In this document: positions 35,641 through 47,373 of the stretch, one piece after another
Numbering within the stretch: the stretch's first letter is position 1
How the letters are laid out: each line of letters opens with the position of its first letter
NCBI RefSeq assembly: GCF_001540865.1
Contig: NC_033629.1
Span: forward strand, 4,514,905-4,578,904
Origin: Ananas comosus
Taxonomy: Eukaryota > Streptophyta > Magnoliopsida > Poales > Bromeliaceae
Length of the DNA stretch: 64,000 bases
Direction of reading: 5' to 3'
Notes under the pieces: model-generated
Seen by the model: the letters and a program-made list of their open reading frames with translations, nothing else
Told to the model about the DNA's origin: nothing
The model's database searches: none
Program-made: the position numbers and the translations under genes

Positions 35641-35803
35641 ACATTTTTTTTTTTTTTTTAGAGATAGATAGCACGCGCGCTACTCACTTCGTTTATTTTA
35701 TTTGAAAGTAAACTTAGCTGGAAATGCGAATCAACTAGGATTCGAACTTAGGTCTCAGATACCAACCACCAAATCTATTGTCTTTTGCTCTAGAGACGGT
35801 CGG
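35641..35803 (-). mobile_element. tRNA-derived SINE
   Basis: A 163-bp element with a near-perfect duplication TCTCTGATTG(G)AAAAA at about 35624-35640 and 35804-35819. On the minus strand it aligns along its length with the copy at 31235: TTGGTGGTTGGTATCTGAGACC, B box GTTCGAATCC, CCAGCTAAGTTTACTTTC, AAATAAACGAAG and a GTAGCGCGCGTGCTATC end, followed by an A tail. A third trace of the 3' half (GCTAAATTTTCCATCTGAAT, GATAACGTGTTATC) occurs at about 36030-36090. Confidence 0.78.
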
Positions 35804-35819
35804 TCTCTGATTGGAAAAA

Positions 35820-36779
35820 CTGTTCAAGCCATTGCTGGGTCTACATTTTAGCAAACGCGTAATCTCGGAAGTTACAAGATTAATCCTGTGGGAGAAGTTC
35901 AGCCCAGCGGAGCGACTTAACTGTAACCAGTACTGATAGCCAGTGTTGAACAATGTTAAGGGTAACCCGTAGTTTTTTTTTTCCTTTTTTTTTTTTTTTC
36001 GCCATCCTCCGAGGCCGGTACTATCTCACCCATGTAGCTAAATTTTCCATCTGAATGAATAAAGTGGATAACGTGTTATCTTTCTCTCAAAAAAAAATTT
36101 TATCCAATTTTTTAGTTTATTTAGTTTAAACCACTTAATAATTATTTTAGTATAAAATTTAAGCCGTTGCTTACTTAATATGTCAAGAACTTATCTCAAT
36201 TATCACTCTTTTGTATCCCACTATCTAATCTTTACAAATTTAATTTTACCGTTTGATCATTTCACTTATTTGATCTGAACAAATTAATGAATTTTTAATT
36301 TTAAAATTTGAATGCCTTAGTATATTTTACACCATTTAAGTAATTATAAATTTATAAAAATAAGCAATTAGCTTAAATTTTATATTCAAAGAGCCATCGA
36401 ATCATCTAACTCAAACAAATTACAAATAATTAAATTAAAATAATCTATAATTCTAATAAATTTTACAGTTTTAATTATATAAAATATAAATAACATATTG
36501 GAATTGTAATTTTTGATTTTCTTCTTGTAAGCATTCGGCAACCAAAGTGCCATTCTGGAACTCTCCAATAATAACCTTTTAACATAAAAAAGTTAAAAAC
36601 TTTTGGAACTTTTGAACTGTAAAAAAAATTTGAATTGTATCTTTTCTAATTTGGAGCCCCACTATCTGACAAAGCAGGCCTCGGAAAAGCGGTTCTCTTG
36701 GTAACCGCTCGACCTCCAGCACACGATGTTAATGCGCTTTGTATGAACGCTAATAATAATAATTTATATATTATAAAAA
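35820..36779. other. Gene-free AT-rich sequence
   Basis: No gene. Contains T-runs (35978-35999), a likely truncated SINE end (36030-36090) and otherwise unremarkable AT-rich DNA. Confidence 0.5.
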
Positions 36780-38452
36780 GGGACAATTATCTATATATTT
36801 CTGAAAAGTTTCGATTTTCTTATTTATCCCTCTTAGAAGGCTAATATTGAAAATATCTTTCTTATGTTCCAAGTCTTTCTAATATACCTCTGGAGTTAAG
36901 TTCCGTCAATTAGCTGCCGTTATCTCTGAAAAATTATTTTGCCTATTCCAATATATCGTTGTACCGTACCTAACTTATCTTATATATCCTTCATATAGTA
37001 AATATTTTTCTTATTTGCCCATCAAATATCAATTAATTAATTAAGCACGTCGGGAGCGAGCAGATGAACGGATGAGATCGATTGCAGCTAAACCAACCTT
37101 AGTGGTTGGAGGCATAATTAGTTAATTCGGATTCGGCAAAAATTCGGTACAGATATAATTCAGAAAAAATTCGTCTTTTAATTTTTAAATTCGTTGAAAA
37201 ATACGGCTAAAAAACGGATTCGCCAGTTATTCGAATACGTGATTTATACGGGTATTATATGTTCACCAATTAAAAATTCGGGATCAAAAATTCGGCTATA
37301 TAATAAATATATAATAATTAATATACTATATATATTATTATTATAAGTTTTATATATAGATTAAATATATTTAAAATTATAATAAATATATATTAATAAT
37401 ATATAAGAGTTATGTATTTAAAAATATTAATAAACTTAGATCTGTGCAGATGTGAAGATTAATTTATTCCAATTAATCTTAAATAATTAACTCTTCCGCC
37501 CTAATTAACTCTCCCAATTAACTCTCCCTGGTTAATTGTCAATTAACCCTCCTACAGCACCCCTCCTAGTCCCCTTCCTCCGGCACCGGCAGCACCCATC
37601 TCGACCACCGTCGCCACGCCAAACCCCGAGGGTGGCGACCCATGAGGCAACATTGGTGATTGGGGCCGCTGTCCCCGACTGAGGCAGAGACGAAGAACGG
37701 GTTTCTCAGCAATGGAGAAGGCGTCCACGGCGATGGTGTCGGGGTGGAAGGCACGATGATGCTACTGGCGGTGAGAGAGACAATGTCAACCCACCAACCA
37801 CAGCGATGTCGAATGTGACGAGGATGTCAGAGTCGAAGCACCCTCGGGGCCATCCCGGAGGCAAGGGGTAGTTGGGGGAGAGAGGGAGGTAGTAGTGGTG
37901 GGCGGCGACAAGAGGGAAGGAGGAGGAGAAAGGTGATGTACATTAATTAATTTGGGATTTGGGACAGAGAAATTAGCTATAATGAATTAGTCATCAGATA
38001 TGCATGAATCGCTGCGGCACTCTTGCTCCCGGCGCCGTCGAAGGCGGTGGAGGAGGAGGAGGAGAACGACGAGAGCTGCGACTCGCGGGCCTTTTTTTTG
38101 TGCGAATGAGGCGAGGCTTCTTGGGGGCAGAGGAGCCGGCGCCGAGGTTGGCGGTAGTGGTGAGCTGCTGGGGCTCGCGGCGGCCGGCGGCCGGCGGGGA
38201 CAAAGTTAGGCGAAAAAGAGATGATAACTTAAAGGAATAGTTTAATAAGGTAGGGGCAAAATAGGTATTTTAATTAGGTTTTAATTCTAGTATATATTTA
38301 ATCTATATTTAACCCGAGTTAGTTTAACAAGGGATAACTGCGAGGTATTTTGGAATAACAGTGGAACATATGAGGGGTATTTTAAAAAGAAAAAAAAATA
38401 AAGGTAAATCGGATATATTCAAACGCATGAGGGATATATAAGCAATTATCCC
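36780..38452. mobile_element. Mutator-like element with GC-rich internal sequence (Pack-MULE candidate)
   Basis: Ends are inverted repeats: left GGGACAATTATCTATATAT, right complement GGGATAATTGCTTATATAT. A 9-bp duplication with one mismatch flanks it (TTATAAAAA at 36771-36779, TTATTAAAA at 38453-38461). Inside the 1.67-kb element, AT-rich arms surround a GC-rich segment (37540-38210) that could be captured host gene DNA. On the minus strand, 37994-38203 reads a basic/proline-rich string with APKKPRLIRTKKRPASRSSRR. I do not recognise the donor gene. No transposase domain is present. A further repeat-rich block (37120-37450, ATTCGG-rich) may be nested. Confidence 0.7.
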
Positions 38453-38463
38453 TTATTAAAAAG

Positions 38464-38797
38464 ACTTCAAGTACCACTATATGTTTTTATAATTTTTCAT
38501 TTTAGCGCCCTATGGCGTAGAGTATATTAATTTAGTATTCTATAAATTTTTTATTTTTTTATTATTAATTTTATTTATTTTTTTGTTGAATTAGTGACAA
38601 AGTTAAAATTAAAGGGTACTAAAATAAATATTTGATAAATCTAGATATGATATCTGAAGTTTTTTTTGTATATAATTTAACGAAATATTAACAAAAAAAG
38701 ATAAAAATAAAATCAAAAGATACTAACTTGATACGCTTTTAAACCATAGGGTATTAAAGTGAGAAAGTGTAAAACCATTTGAAATTTATCCTGTATT
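38464..38797. mobile_element. MITE upstream of the methyltransferase-like gene
   Basis: A palindromic 330-bp unit. The left arm (TATGTTTTTATAATTTTTCA...CGCCCTATGG) and the complement of the right arm (ATGGTTTTACACTTTCTCAC...ACCCTATGG) align for about 70 bases. It sits directly after the Pack-MULE and about 120 bases before the ATG at 38916, so it may supply part of the local promoter. Target duplication not resolved. Confidence 0.55.
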
Positions 38798-38826
38798 ATA
38801 TAAGGGCTAGAGAAATATAGGGAAAA

Positions 38827-38857
<31 letters not shown>

Positions 38858-38880
38858 GAGGAGGAGGAGGAGGAGGAGAG
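38827..38880. repeat. (GA)n/(GGA)n purine tract in the leader
   Basis: GA dinucleotides grading into GAG/GGA triplets, about 40 bases upstream of the ATG at 38916. GA tracts of this kind are common in plant 5' leaders. Confidence 0.9.
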
Positions 38881-38915
38881 GTCAAAAAAGGGCGAAGAAG
38901 AAGAAGAAGAGGGAA

Positions 38916-39527
38916 ATGGCGAACAAGGACGACGCCGCCGCCGCCGCCGCCGCGGCGACGGAGACGACGAGGGAAGAAGAGTCGCCGACCGAGTACAAAA
39001 CCCACCTCAAAAGCCACGCTCTCTTTAAGGTCGGTGACATTCATCATCATCTCTTTTCTTTTTTGTTTTGATTTTTTTTTTTTAGTAAAGTTATGTCGCA
39101 GGATTCAACAATTATTTCATATTTTTAACACTCATGGAATATTTCATTAAATTTCATATATTTTTAAAAAGAAAAATTAATGGTAATTCATACGTTGTGT
39201 TAATAGGAAGTAATCTACCTGTTTTTTATTTAAATTTGGAAATTAAAAAAATGGTGCGAAATATATATATATTTTTTTGAAAAGAATGGAAAATATTTGC
39301 TGTTTATGAGAAGAGGAATTTGCCGATTAAATGGAGATTTAAATTGGTGTCGACTATTGTTTGAAATTTCAAGTTCAACAAAGAGTTTGTTTAATTATAT
39401 ATTGTTGTTTTCGTACAACTTAAAAATAAATAAATTTAATTTTGCAGTACATATTGAACACAAGTGTGTACCCCCGCGAGGCACCGTGCATGAAAGAGCT
39501 CCGCCGCATCACAGAGAAGCACCCCTG
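38916..39527 (+). pseudogene. Caffeoyl-CoA O-methyltransferase-like gene, 5' exons only
   Basis: CCoAOMT-family enzymes transfer a methyl group from S-adenosylmethionine to caffeoyl-CoA and related phenolics (lignin and phenylpropanoid pathways). Two exons are visible: 38916-39029 (38 codons, ending KSHALFK) and 39448-39527 ([20 protein letters not shown], then ITEKHPW). The second is the conserved N-terminal block of the family (YILxTSVYPREPxxMKELRxxTxKHPW), and the intron positions fit. Donor sites GTCGGT and GTACGT and acceptor TTTTGCAG look intact. No later exon (SAM-binding EIGVYTGYSL-type motif, metal-binding residues) appears in the 10 kb that follow; instead an insertion begins about 9 bp after the exon 2 donor. 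The N-terminus has an alanine run. I call it a truncated gene, unless the assembly is wrong here. Confidence 0.75.
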
Positions 39528-39894
39528 GTACGTTAATCTCTCTGCGTTTGGTTCGGTTATAAGTAAAAAGTACTTGTTCCAGAAATAGGCACAAGTTCAG
39601 ATATAACCAGAAACTAAACCAATTTTACGTTTGAATGAAAATTGAGTTGTTCCTATAAATAAGATAAATAGCGTTTGGATGGTTAAATTGGAACAAGAGA
39701 AATAAAAATTATAATTTAAAATTAAAATTATATTATCTAATTAATTAACATCAAAATATTACTTAAAAATAAATAATAAATAAATTATTAATAAATAATT
39801 ATAAATAATAATAATTATTAATTATTAATTATTAATATTAATTATTTATAATTATTTATAAGTAATAAATTAATTAATTATTATTATTAATTAA

Positions 39895-41610
39895 TTATTA
39901 TTAATTATTAATAAATTATTAATAAATATTAATTAATTATTATTAATTATTAATAAATTATTAATAAATATTAATTAATTATTATTAATTATTAATAAAT
40001 TATTAATAAATATTAATTAATTATTATTAATTATTAATAAATTATTAATAAATATTAATTAATTATTATTAATTATTAATAAATTATTAATAAATATTAA
40101 TTAATTATTATTAATTATTAATAAATTATTAATAAATATTAATTAATTATTATTAATTATTAATAAATTATTAATAAATATTAATTAATTATTATTAATT
40201 ATTAATAAATTATTAATAAATATTAATTAATTATTATTAATTATTAATAAATTATTAATAAATATTAATTAATTATTATTAATTATTAATAAATTATTAA
40301 TAAATATTAATTAATTATTATTAATTATTAATAAATTATTAATAAATATTAATTAATTATTATTAATTATTAATAAATTATTAATAAATATTAATTAATT
40401 ATTATTAATTATTAATAAATTATTAATAAATATTAATTAATTATTATTAATTATTAATAAATTATTAATAAATATTAATTAATTATTATTAATTATTAAT
40501 AAATTATTAATAAATATTAATTAATTATTATTAATTATTAATAAATTATTAATAAATATTAATTAATTATTATTAATTATTAATAAATTATTAATAAATA
40601 TTAATTAATTATTATTAATTATTAATAAATTATTAATAAATATTAATTAATTATTATTAATTATTAATAAATTATTAATAAATATTAATTAATTATTATT
40701 AATTATTAATAAATTATTAATAAATATTAATTAATTATTATTAATTATTAATAAATTATTAATAAATATTAATTAATTATTATTAATTATTAATAAATTA
40801 TTAATAAATATTAATTAATTATTATTAATTATTAATAAATTATTAATAAATATTAATTAATTATTATTAATTATTAATAAATTATTAATAAATATTAATT
40901 AATTATTATTAATTATTAATAAATTATTAATAAATATTAATTAATTATTATTAATTATTAATAAATTATTAATAAATATTAATTAATTATTATTAATTAT
41001 TAATAAATTATTAATAAATATTAATTAATTATTATTAATTATTAATAAATTATTAATAAATATTAATTAATTATTATTAATTATTAATAAATTATTAATA
41101 AATATTAATTAATTATTATTAATTATTAATAAATTATTAATAAATATTAATTAATTATTATTAATTATTAATAAATTATTAATAAATATTAATTAATTAT
41201 TATTAATTATTAATAAATTATTAATAAATATTAATTAATTATTATTAATTATTAATAAATTATTAATAAATATTAATTAATTATTATTAATTATTAATAA
41301 ATTATTAATAAATATTAATTAATTATTATTAATTATTAATAAATTATTAATAAATATTAATTAATTATTATTAATTATTAATAAATTATTAATAAATATT
41401 AATTAATTATTATTAATTATTAATAAATTATTAATAAATATTAATTAATTATTATTAATTATTAATAAATTATTAATAAATATTAATTAATTATTATTAA
41501 TTATTAATAAATTATTAATAAATATTAATTAATTATTATTAATTATTAATAAATTATTAATAAATATTAATTAATTATTATTAATTATTCATAGATTATT
41601 AATAAATATT
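39895..41610. repeat. Tandem array of a 42-bp A+T-only unit, 40 copies
   Basis: The unit starts TTATTATTAATTATTAATAA and ends AATATTAATTAA, 42 bp, with no G or C. Forty consecutive copies run from 39895 to 41574 with no difference that I can see, followed by one partial, mutated unit up to about 41610. The line-by-line phase repeats exactly every 420 bases, as expected for ten units. Such homogeneity implies very recent expansion or an assembly or consensus artefact. Confidence 0.95.
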
Positions 41611-44600
41611 GGAATTGCCCAATTATTATTACAGATATATTGGACAGATAAGTCGACTCTATTCCTAAGCATGATATCAATATGGAATTATTGACCGCAT
41701 GGGTCATTATGTAATCAAAATTATTAACCAGGTCACAAATATTGGATATTAATTCGACCAATTATGTCACAATTATATAATCTAGAATTATCGTCGGCCA
41801 CTAGCCGACAATCCGATCCCTCATGGTACACCGACTTCATTATTCATTGGATTACATAAGTTATTAATAACTGATTAATTAGGTTATTGTTACGATGTAT
41901 TAATAAATTATTAACCAGGTCACAAGTGTTGGAGATTCAATGTCGATTATTCAGTTCATTGAGATCACTTATTAGATCAGTATTAATTAATTATTATTAA
42001 TTATTAATAAATTATTAATAAAGTCTACTCTACTCCTACACATTATACTATACCTGGCAATTATTAAGTAGATTATTAATAAATATTCAGCATGGGTGCA
42101 ATTCTTATTATATATATGGTAATAGATTATTAATAACTAGGTTAATTGAAACGTTATCGAGCGTGCATTACTGTATTAACGTCGGATCGAATTATTCACC
42201 TGTACGTATCTGATTAATTATCTCTTGATTGTTAATACGGTGCAATTGAATCTACTAAATGTTCAACGGGTTAATGTCTTATTCATTGACATTAAAAGCT
42301 AACTTACGACCCCTGCTCACCATAACTATTACCGGTTACTTATTATTGATTATTGAATAAATTGGAATTCCCGAATACCGCATCTTAACTTCATTGTTGT
42401 TCACCCGTTATTTCCAAACCCTCAAAATTACGCGGTTGACTAGCCAATCATGCTCATTGATGCTATTATTAGCCATTAGGCACCGTCGGGTGAAATCCGA
42501 ACCGGAACCGCGTTCTATTGGCGGATTTCGCCGAAAATGTTCCGGAAATTACTTTTTGATTTCCGCAAGGGCTTGGGGCCTTGGATGATCAGTCCAGAGG
42601 TTAGCCTTAGCCCATAAATGTTGACAATTACATTCATTATTAATTATTAATCCCAAAATTCCATACCGATACATGAAATCGCATTATTTCATGTGATTTT
42701 TAGGCTTTTCTTGACCGTGCACGCAAATTAGAGGTTGATTAATCCGACCGTCGTACTCGCTGACAGGTTTCAGCATGTCGGAGGCCGTGCTCACCTTTCG
42801 GATTACTGCCGGCCACTGCGGTGCGCGCATTAGCGATGTGAAATTCAGATTAATTGCGCGCACAGCGCGAAGATTGTTATTAATTCATTAATCAGGGCAT
42901 CATTGCCGCTGTTGGAGGTGAGCACGATGTTCATTACGAGTTGTAGATTATCGTGCTTACTTCCTGAAGCTTAGGAGGCTTATCGGATCACCGGAAATAT
43001 TACTTGAATCTCTTATTACATTGTTGGAACATAAATTGCCCTTACCATACCCGAGGAGAGCTAGGGTTGGTCGCCGGCGGCCGGGAGGCGGGCGGTCCGG
43101 CCGGAGGAGGGAGCATTCGGTTCATTAGTTCCGGGGATGGTGCTGGCCGGCGGCGGGCGGCAACCGGTGGCGCAATTGTTGATAACTAGCCTTCTCACTT
43201 CCTCTCGGGTTTGGTCTTCCCGGCGGCGCGGCGGCGGCCGGAGTAGGTCGGGGCGGCGACGATTCGGCGCCGGAGGTCGAGGGGAATGTCGTGCACCCTA
43301 CGGTGGCCGGCGGCAGCACTCGGGATCGGCGCGGCTCCAATGTCGGCCAGTGCAGGTCTGGGCGGCTGCGGGGGTTCCCATCGGCGGCCGGCGGCGTGCG
43401 GGGGCGACGGGGGGAGGCACGCTGGGGGTCATCGAGGTCTGCTTGGAGACGGCGCGGCCGAATAAATGTGGTGGCGGCGCCCGCAGCTTGAGGTTGTCCC
43501 GGCTCGGCCTGGGCTGATCCCGGGCTGGCCGCAGCTTCCAGGCGGCTCCGGCAACTTCCGGGGATGGCCAGAGCTGGGAGATAAGTGCGCTTGAGTTGGA
43601 TTACGGCCGGGGCTTCCTTCCAGAGTTGGTGTAGATGCCCCACCTGCTCTCAGCCAATTATTAGTAAAAGGTGGCCGAGATGGTGGACCGGGAAGGTTGC
43701 AGGAGGGTTTCCGGTGGCCGGAGCAGCACGCCGGCGGCCGGGGCGCGCGCACCGACAGGGCAGGGCTTAGCTGGGGCGGCTAGGGTGGTCTTGGTCAGCT
43801 GGGGGCGGATTAGGGTTAGGGTTTCACCTCGAAATCTTAATTCTTCCTATTATGTAGATTGATTAATACATTGTTGATAAATCCCCGGAGTTGATTAATT
43901 TCGACCCAGCTCCCTACCCGTTGGTTCACCTTGCACTACCAGTCCCTCCGAGTTTGAATACCCGCAAAATGGCGCATTAATTAATTGGCTTCTTCGTTAT
44001 TTATCCATTATTGTTAAATCAGCCCCTTTGCTTACTTTTTGCGATTCCCGAAGATCCGTCCGTCGGATTTCTGAACGGGTTGCGCCAGCGCGATTAGTAC
44101 GACTGGGGCATTGAATCTAGCATTTCGTTTCGTCTTAAAAGGTCTCCGATTTGCGATAAAACCCACCCTCACTGGTTCCATTAATACCACATATTGGTAT
44201 AATTATTATGTAATTATTATTAAACCCCTTTTTCTCGATAACCGTGCATTAGAATTCAATTCCGTTATTGCCAATTGTTCCAGTATATTCGAGAGGTTCG
44301 TAACGAGCTATTGGAATGCTATATTCGGATTCCGATACGCGTCGAAATTCCACTCTACTCCGCGGCCTCTCCGGAAATTCTTAGTTACTATTCACTTAAT
44401 TCGAACTTCCGGGTCGCGTAACTTCTCCGTTTTAACTCGTTTTCTTCCGAAATTTTACGATTACACTTATTATTATATTATTCATAAGATTATCTCAAAT
44501 AAAAGGTTTTAATTAATTATTATTAATTATTAATCAGTTATTACTAACTCTTAATTTATTTTTTTTATATTATTAATACCTTATTTCATATATATTATTT

Positions 44601-44935
44601 CGTTATTATTGATCTGTTAGATATATTTTTATATCAAATTTTAATTAATTATTCTTAATTATTAATTAAATTATTAATTGTACAATGTTGAGAATTTCAA
44701 TTGGCTTATTTATTATTCGAACTCGCTCGACTCGAAATTTAGCTTGCTCAATCTCGGCTCGAATTAATTTTTATTCGATTATTGAGCCTAAATTATTAGG
44801 CTCGATATTAATTAATTATTATTAATTATTAGCTGAAATTAGCTTGAGCTCGGCCCTAATTTTAAGCTTAATTATTTTTGAATTGTTGATACAGGGGAAG
44901 GGATTTGTCACTTTCAATGCAACATATTAAGGCTT
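41611..44935. other. Mixed GC-rich and AT-rich segment inside the composite insertion
   Basis: About 3.3 kb with no recognised protein. The part 42700-43850 is GC-rich (many GGCGGCCGG strings) and resembles the untranslated parts of plant LTR retrotransposons, but no LTR termini, primer-binding site or gag/pol motif was found. Pieces of the 42-bp array unit recur inside it (about 41977-42020, 44510-44535, 44638-44680, 44808-44832). ORFs at 43125-43643 and nearby are low-complexity GC products. Confidence 0.45.
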
Positions 44936-45967
44936 CGTTATTGTTCGGGTATTATTAATAAACTGCTTGTTCCAGGGATAGGTATTAGTTCATGTATTAT
45001 TAATTATTAGATCAATTTTGCGTTTGGATGAATATTGATTTGTTCTTATTAATTAGATTAATAGCGTTTGGATGGTTAAATTGGAACAATATTAATTAAT
45101 TATTATTATTTTGAATTATTAATAATTATATTATCTAATTAATTAATATTAATTTATTACTTATAAATAATAAATAATAATTATTATTTATTATTTATAA
45201 TTATTAAATTAATTAATTATTGATAATTTATTAATAATTATTAATTAATTTATTAATAATTATTATTATTAATTATTTATAAGTAATAAATTAATTAATT
45301 ATTATTCTCTAATTATTAATAATTAATTATAAATCATTATTAATAAATAATAATAAGTATTAATTATTAATTATTAAATAATAAATTACTAATAATATCG
45401 ATTATCTAATTAAAAAGATAATTATTTTATTATTAATTATTAATTAAATAATAATATTAATAATTAATTATAAGTAATAAATTAATAATAATAATAATAA
45501 TCTAATTACTAATAATTAATTATAAATAATAAATTAATAATAATATCGATTATCTATTTCTTAAGAATAATAATTATTAATAATTATTATTTAATTAATA
45601 ATTATTAATACATAATAATTATTAAATTAATAATTATTATTATCTAATTATAAATAATTAATTATAGTTAATTAATTAATTAATTAATTATTTAAGCAAT
45701 AGATAATGATTTAAATATATTAATTAGATTAATTAATAATTTACTATCATTAAAATTTAAATTTAGACTTTAATTAACCTTGTTCTCATCCAGAAACAAG
45801 CTTGTTCCAGGAAAAAGGTGGAACAACAGTTCCAGCCAGTTCCAGCCTTATACCAGCTAGTTCCAGAAATCCAGGAACTACTATTCTCGAGTACCAAACG
45901 CTGCATTTGGGAACAAAGGGGGGAACAAGGGCTTATTCTCCCCCTTGTTCCCGAACCAAACGCTACC

Positions 45968-46203
45968 TAAGTAAATATAAAAGGTAGCCACGTGGTATAC
46001 CTAAAGCAATTTTATATGAGATATGTCTGTCAGACTGCCAGACTGCCAGACTTAATGGCCTACCGCTAACATTTTTCTATAGCGATATTTTACGTTAGCA
46101 AGTTTAGCGTGTATAATAAAAAAACAAGAGGAACGCGAGTGCCAGCTAATACCTAATAAGAGATATTTTAGAGATCATTTGGTCAAAATTTAGTTTTAAT
46201 TTA
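45968..46203. other. Gene-free spacer
   Basis: Short AT-rich stretch with a triple CTGCCAGA-type repeat (about 46031-46052). Nothing else seen. Confidence 0.6.
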
Positions 46204-47029
46204 GGGTTAATTTTATACAGGTTCTCATAAATATGATAAATTGCAGATATATTTTTGTAAAGTTTAACTTTAATAAGTTATTCCTGCAAAAATTCTAATG
46301 TATTTAAATATGTTCCTCTGGTCCTAATGTATTCATGTATATTCCTCTAGTTAAAATTCGTTACAGAACTATTTAATATTTTTTTAACGGTAGGTTAGTG
46401 AAATGATATTTTACCATAACAATTAAATATATCCCTTCAAAAGCCCTATCAATTTTTGTCGTTTTCCTCTTTCTCTTCCTTCTCGGGCTGCGGGAGCGAG
46501 CGACGGCGGCGGCAGCGGCGACGACGTCGTGGAGCTTGTCGGAATTGCGGCCAACCAGGATGAGGCTGAGGCCCGCAGCGGTGAGACGAAAGGCGAAGGT
46601 GCAACCAATTCGGAAGCGCTAGTGACGACGGCCCACGCAAGCACGACGATCGGATCATCGACGACGACGACGAAGAAAAAAAAGGAGCAGAAAAGGAAGA
46701 AAAGGAGGATACGAAGAAAAAGAGGAAGAAGAAAAAGAAGAAGAAGAAGAAGAAGGAGAGGAAGAGGAAGAAGAAGAAGCAGGAGAGGAAGAGGAAGAGA
46801 AAGAGAAAGAGGAAAAAGAAGAAGGAGGGTAAAATTGTTAATATATATTATTAATTAATTATGGTTAAATATTTTAATCATACTTAACTAGATTTTTCTA
46901 ACGGATCCTAACGGTAAGGATATATCTGAATACATTAGGACTTTTTTAAGAATAACTTATGAAAGTTGAACTTTGTAGGAATGTATCTGATATTCATCAT
47001 GTTTGAATGGATCTGGATAAAATTAACCC
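46204..47029. mobile_element. Mutator-like element with purine-rich internal segment
   Basis: An 826-bp element. Inverted ends: left GGGTTAATTTTATACAGG, right complement GGGTTAATTTTATCCAGA. A 9-bp duplication with one mismatch (TTTAATTTA at 46195-46203, TTTTATTTA at 47030-47038) flanks it. The core (46440-46830) is GC-rich then strongly GAA/GAG-rich, and on the + strand encodes a Lys/Arg-rich string without a domain. It may be captured gene DNA. The termini match the family at 31741 and 36780. Confidence 0.72.
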
Positions 47030-47373
47030 TTTTATTTATTTGAGTAACGTATCCAAAGGATGGGACAATTAGTGGGAACAGTTCTTAATGCGAGATCATC
47101 ATATCTACATTCTATCACACAAAGTAGCACAAAATTTCAAAACATACGGATGACGAATATGATTGTCTTACATTAGGAACAATTTTCACGAGATTTTTAT
47201 TCTAACAAATCTGGGACATTAAAAACTTGCATTGGTTTTATTGAACTGATATACATCTAATGAAAACAAAATACATAGCAATAAGGTATTTTTATTTTCC
47301 TATTCTGTAATTTGAAAAGTATCACTTAACTGCCTTATATTTTAATTTTATTCCATCATACGACTTACTTTTA

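Larger units (their letters stand above)
39537..45967. mobile_element. Large composite insertion with PIF/Harbinger-like ends
   Basis: The outer tips are inverted repeats: left TGCGTTTGGTTCGG, right complement GGTAGCGTTTGGTTCGGG, followed by TTGTTCC on both sides. A possible TAA duplication flanks them (39534-39536, 45968-45970). A segment of the left arm (39560-39890) recurs as a diverged direct copy at 44940-45310, including GCGTTTGGATGGTTAAATTGGAACAA. Between them lie the 42-bp array and a 3.3-kb mixed segment. I see no transposase. The composite is best explained as nested or duplicated insertions; the outer boundaries are moderately supported. Confidence 0.45.

Noticed and set aside
38004..38240. 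Forward-strand ORF in the Pack-MULE core
   Set aside because: Both strands are open here because of GC content; the donor gene and its strand could not be identified, so no CDS is called.
39895..41574. The tandem array as a CRISPR array
   Set aside because: There are no unique spacers; units are contiguous and A+T only, and the genome is a plant.
43125..43752. Overlapping ORFs in the GC-rich block at 43.1-43.8 kb
   Set aside because: Open in several frames on both strands at once, with Arg/Gly/Pro/Ala bias. This is expected of GC-rich DNA without stops, and no retrotransposon or host motif is recognised.
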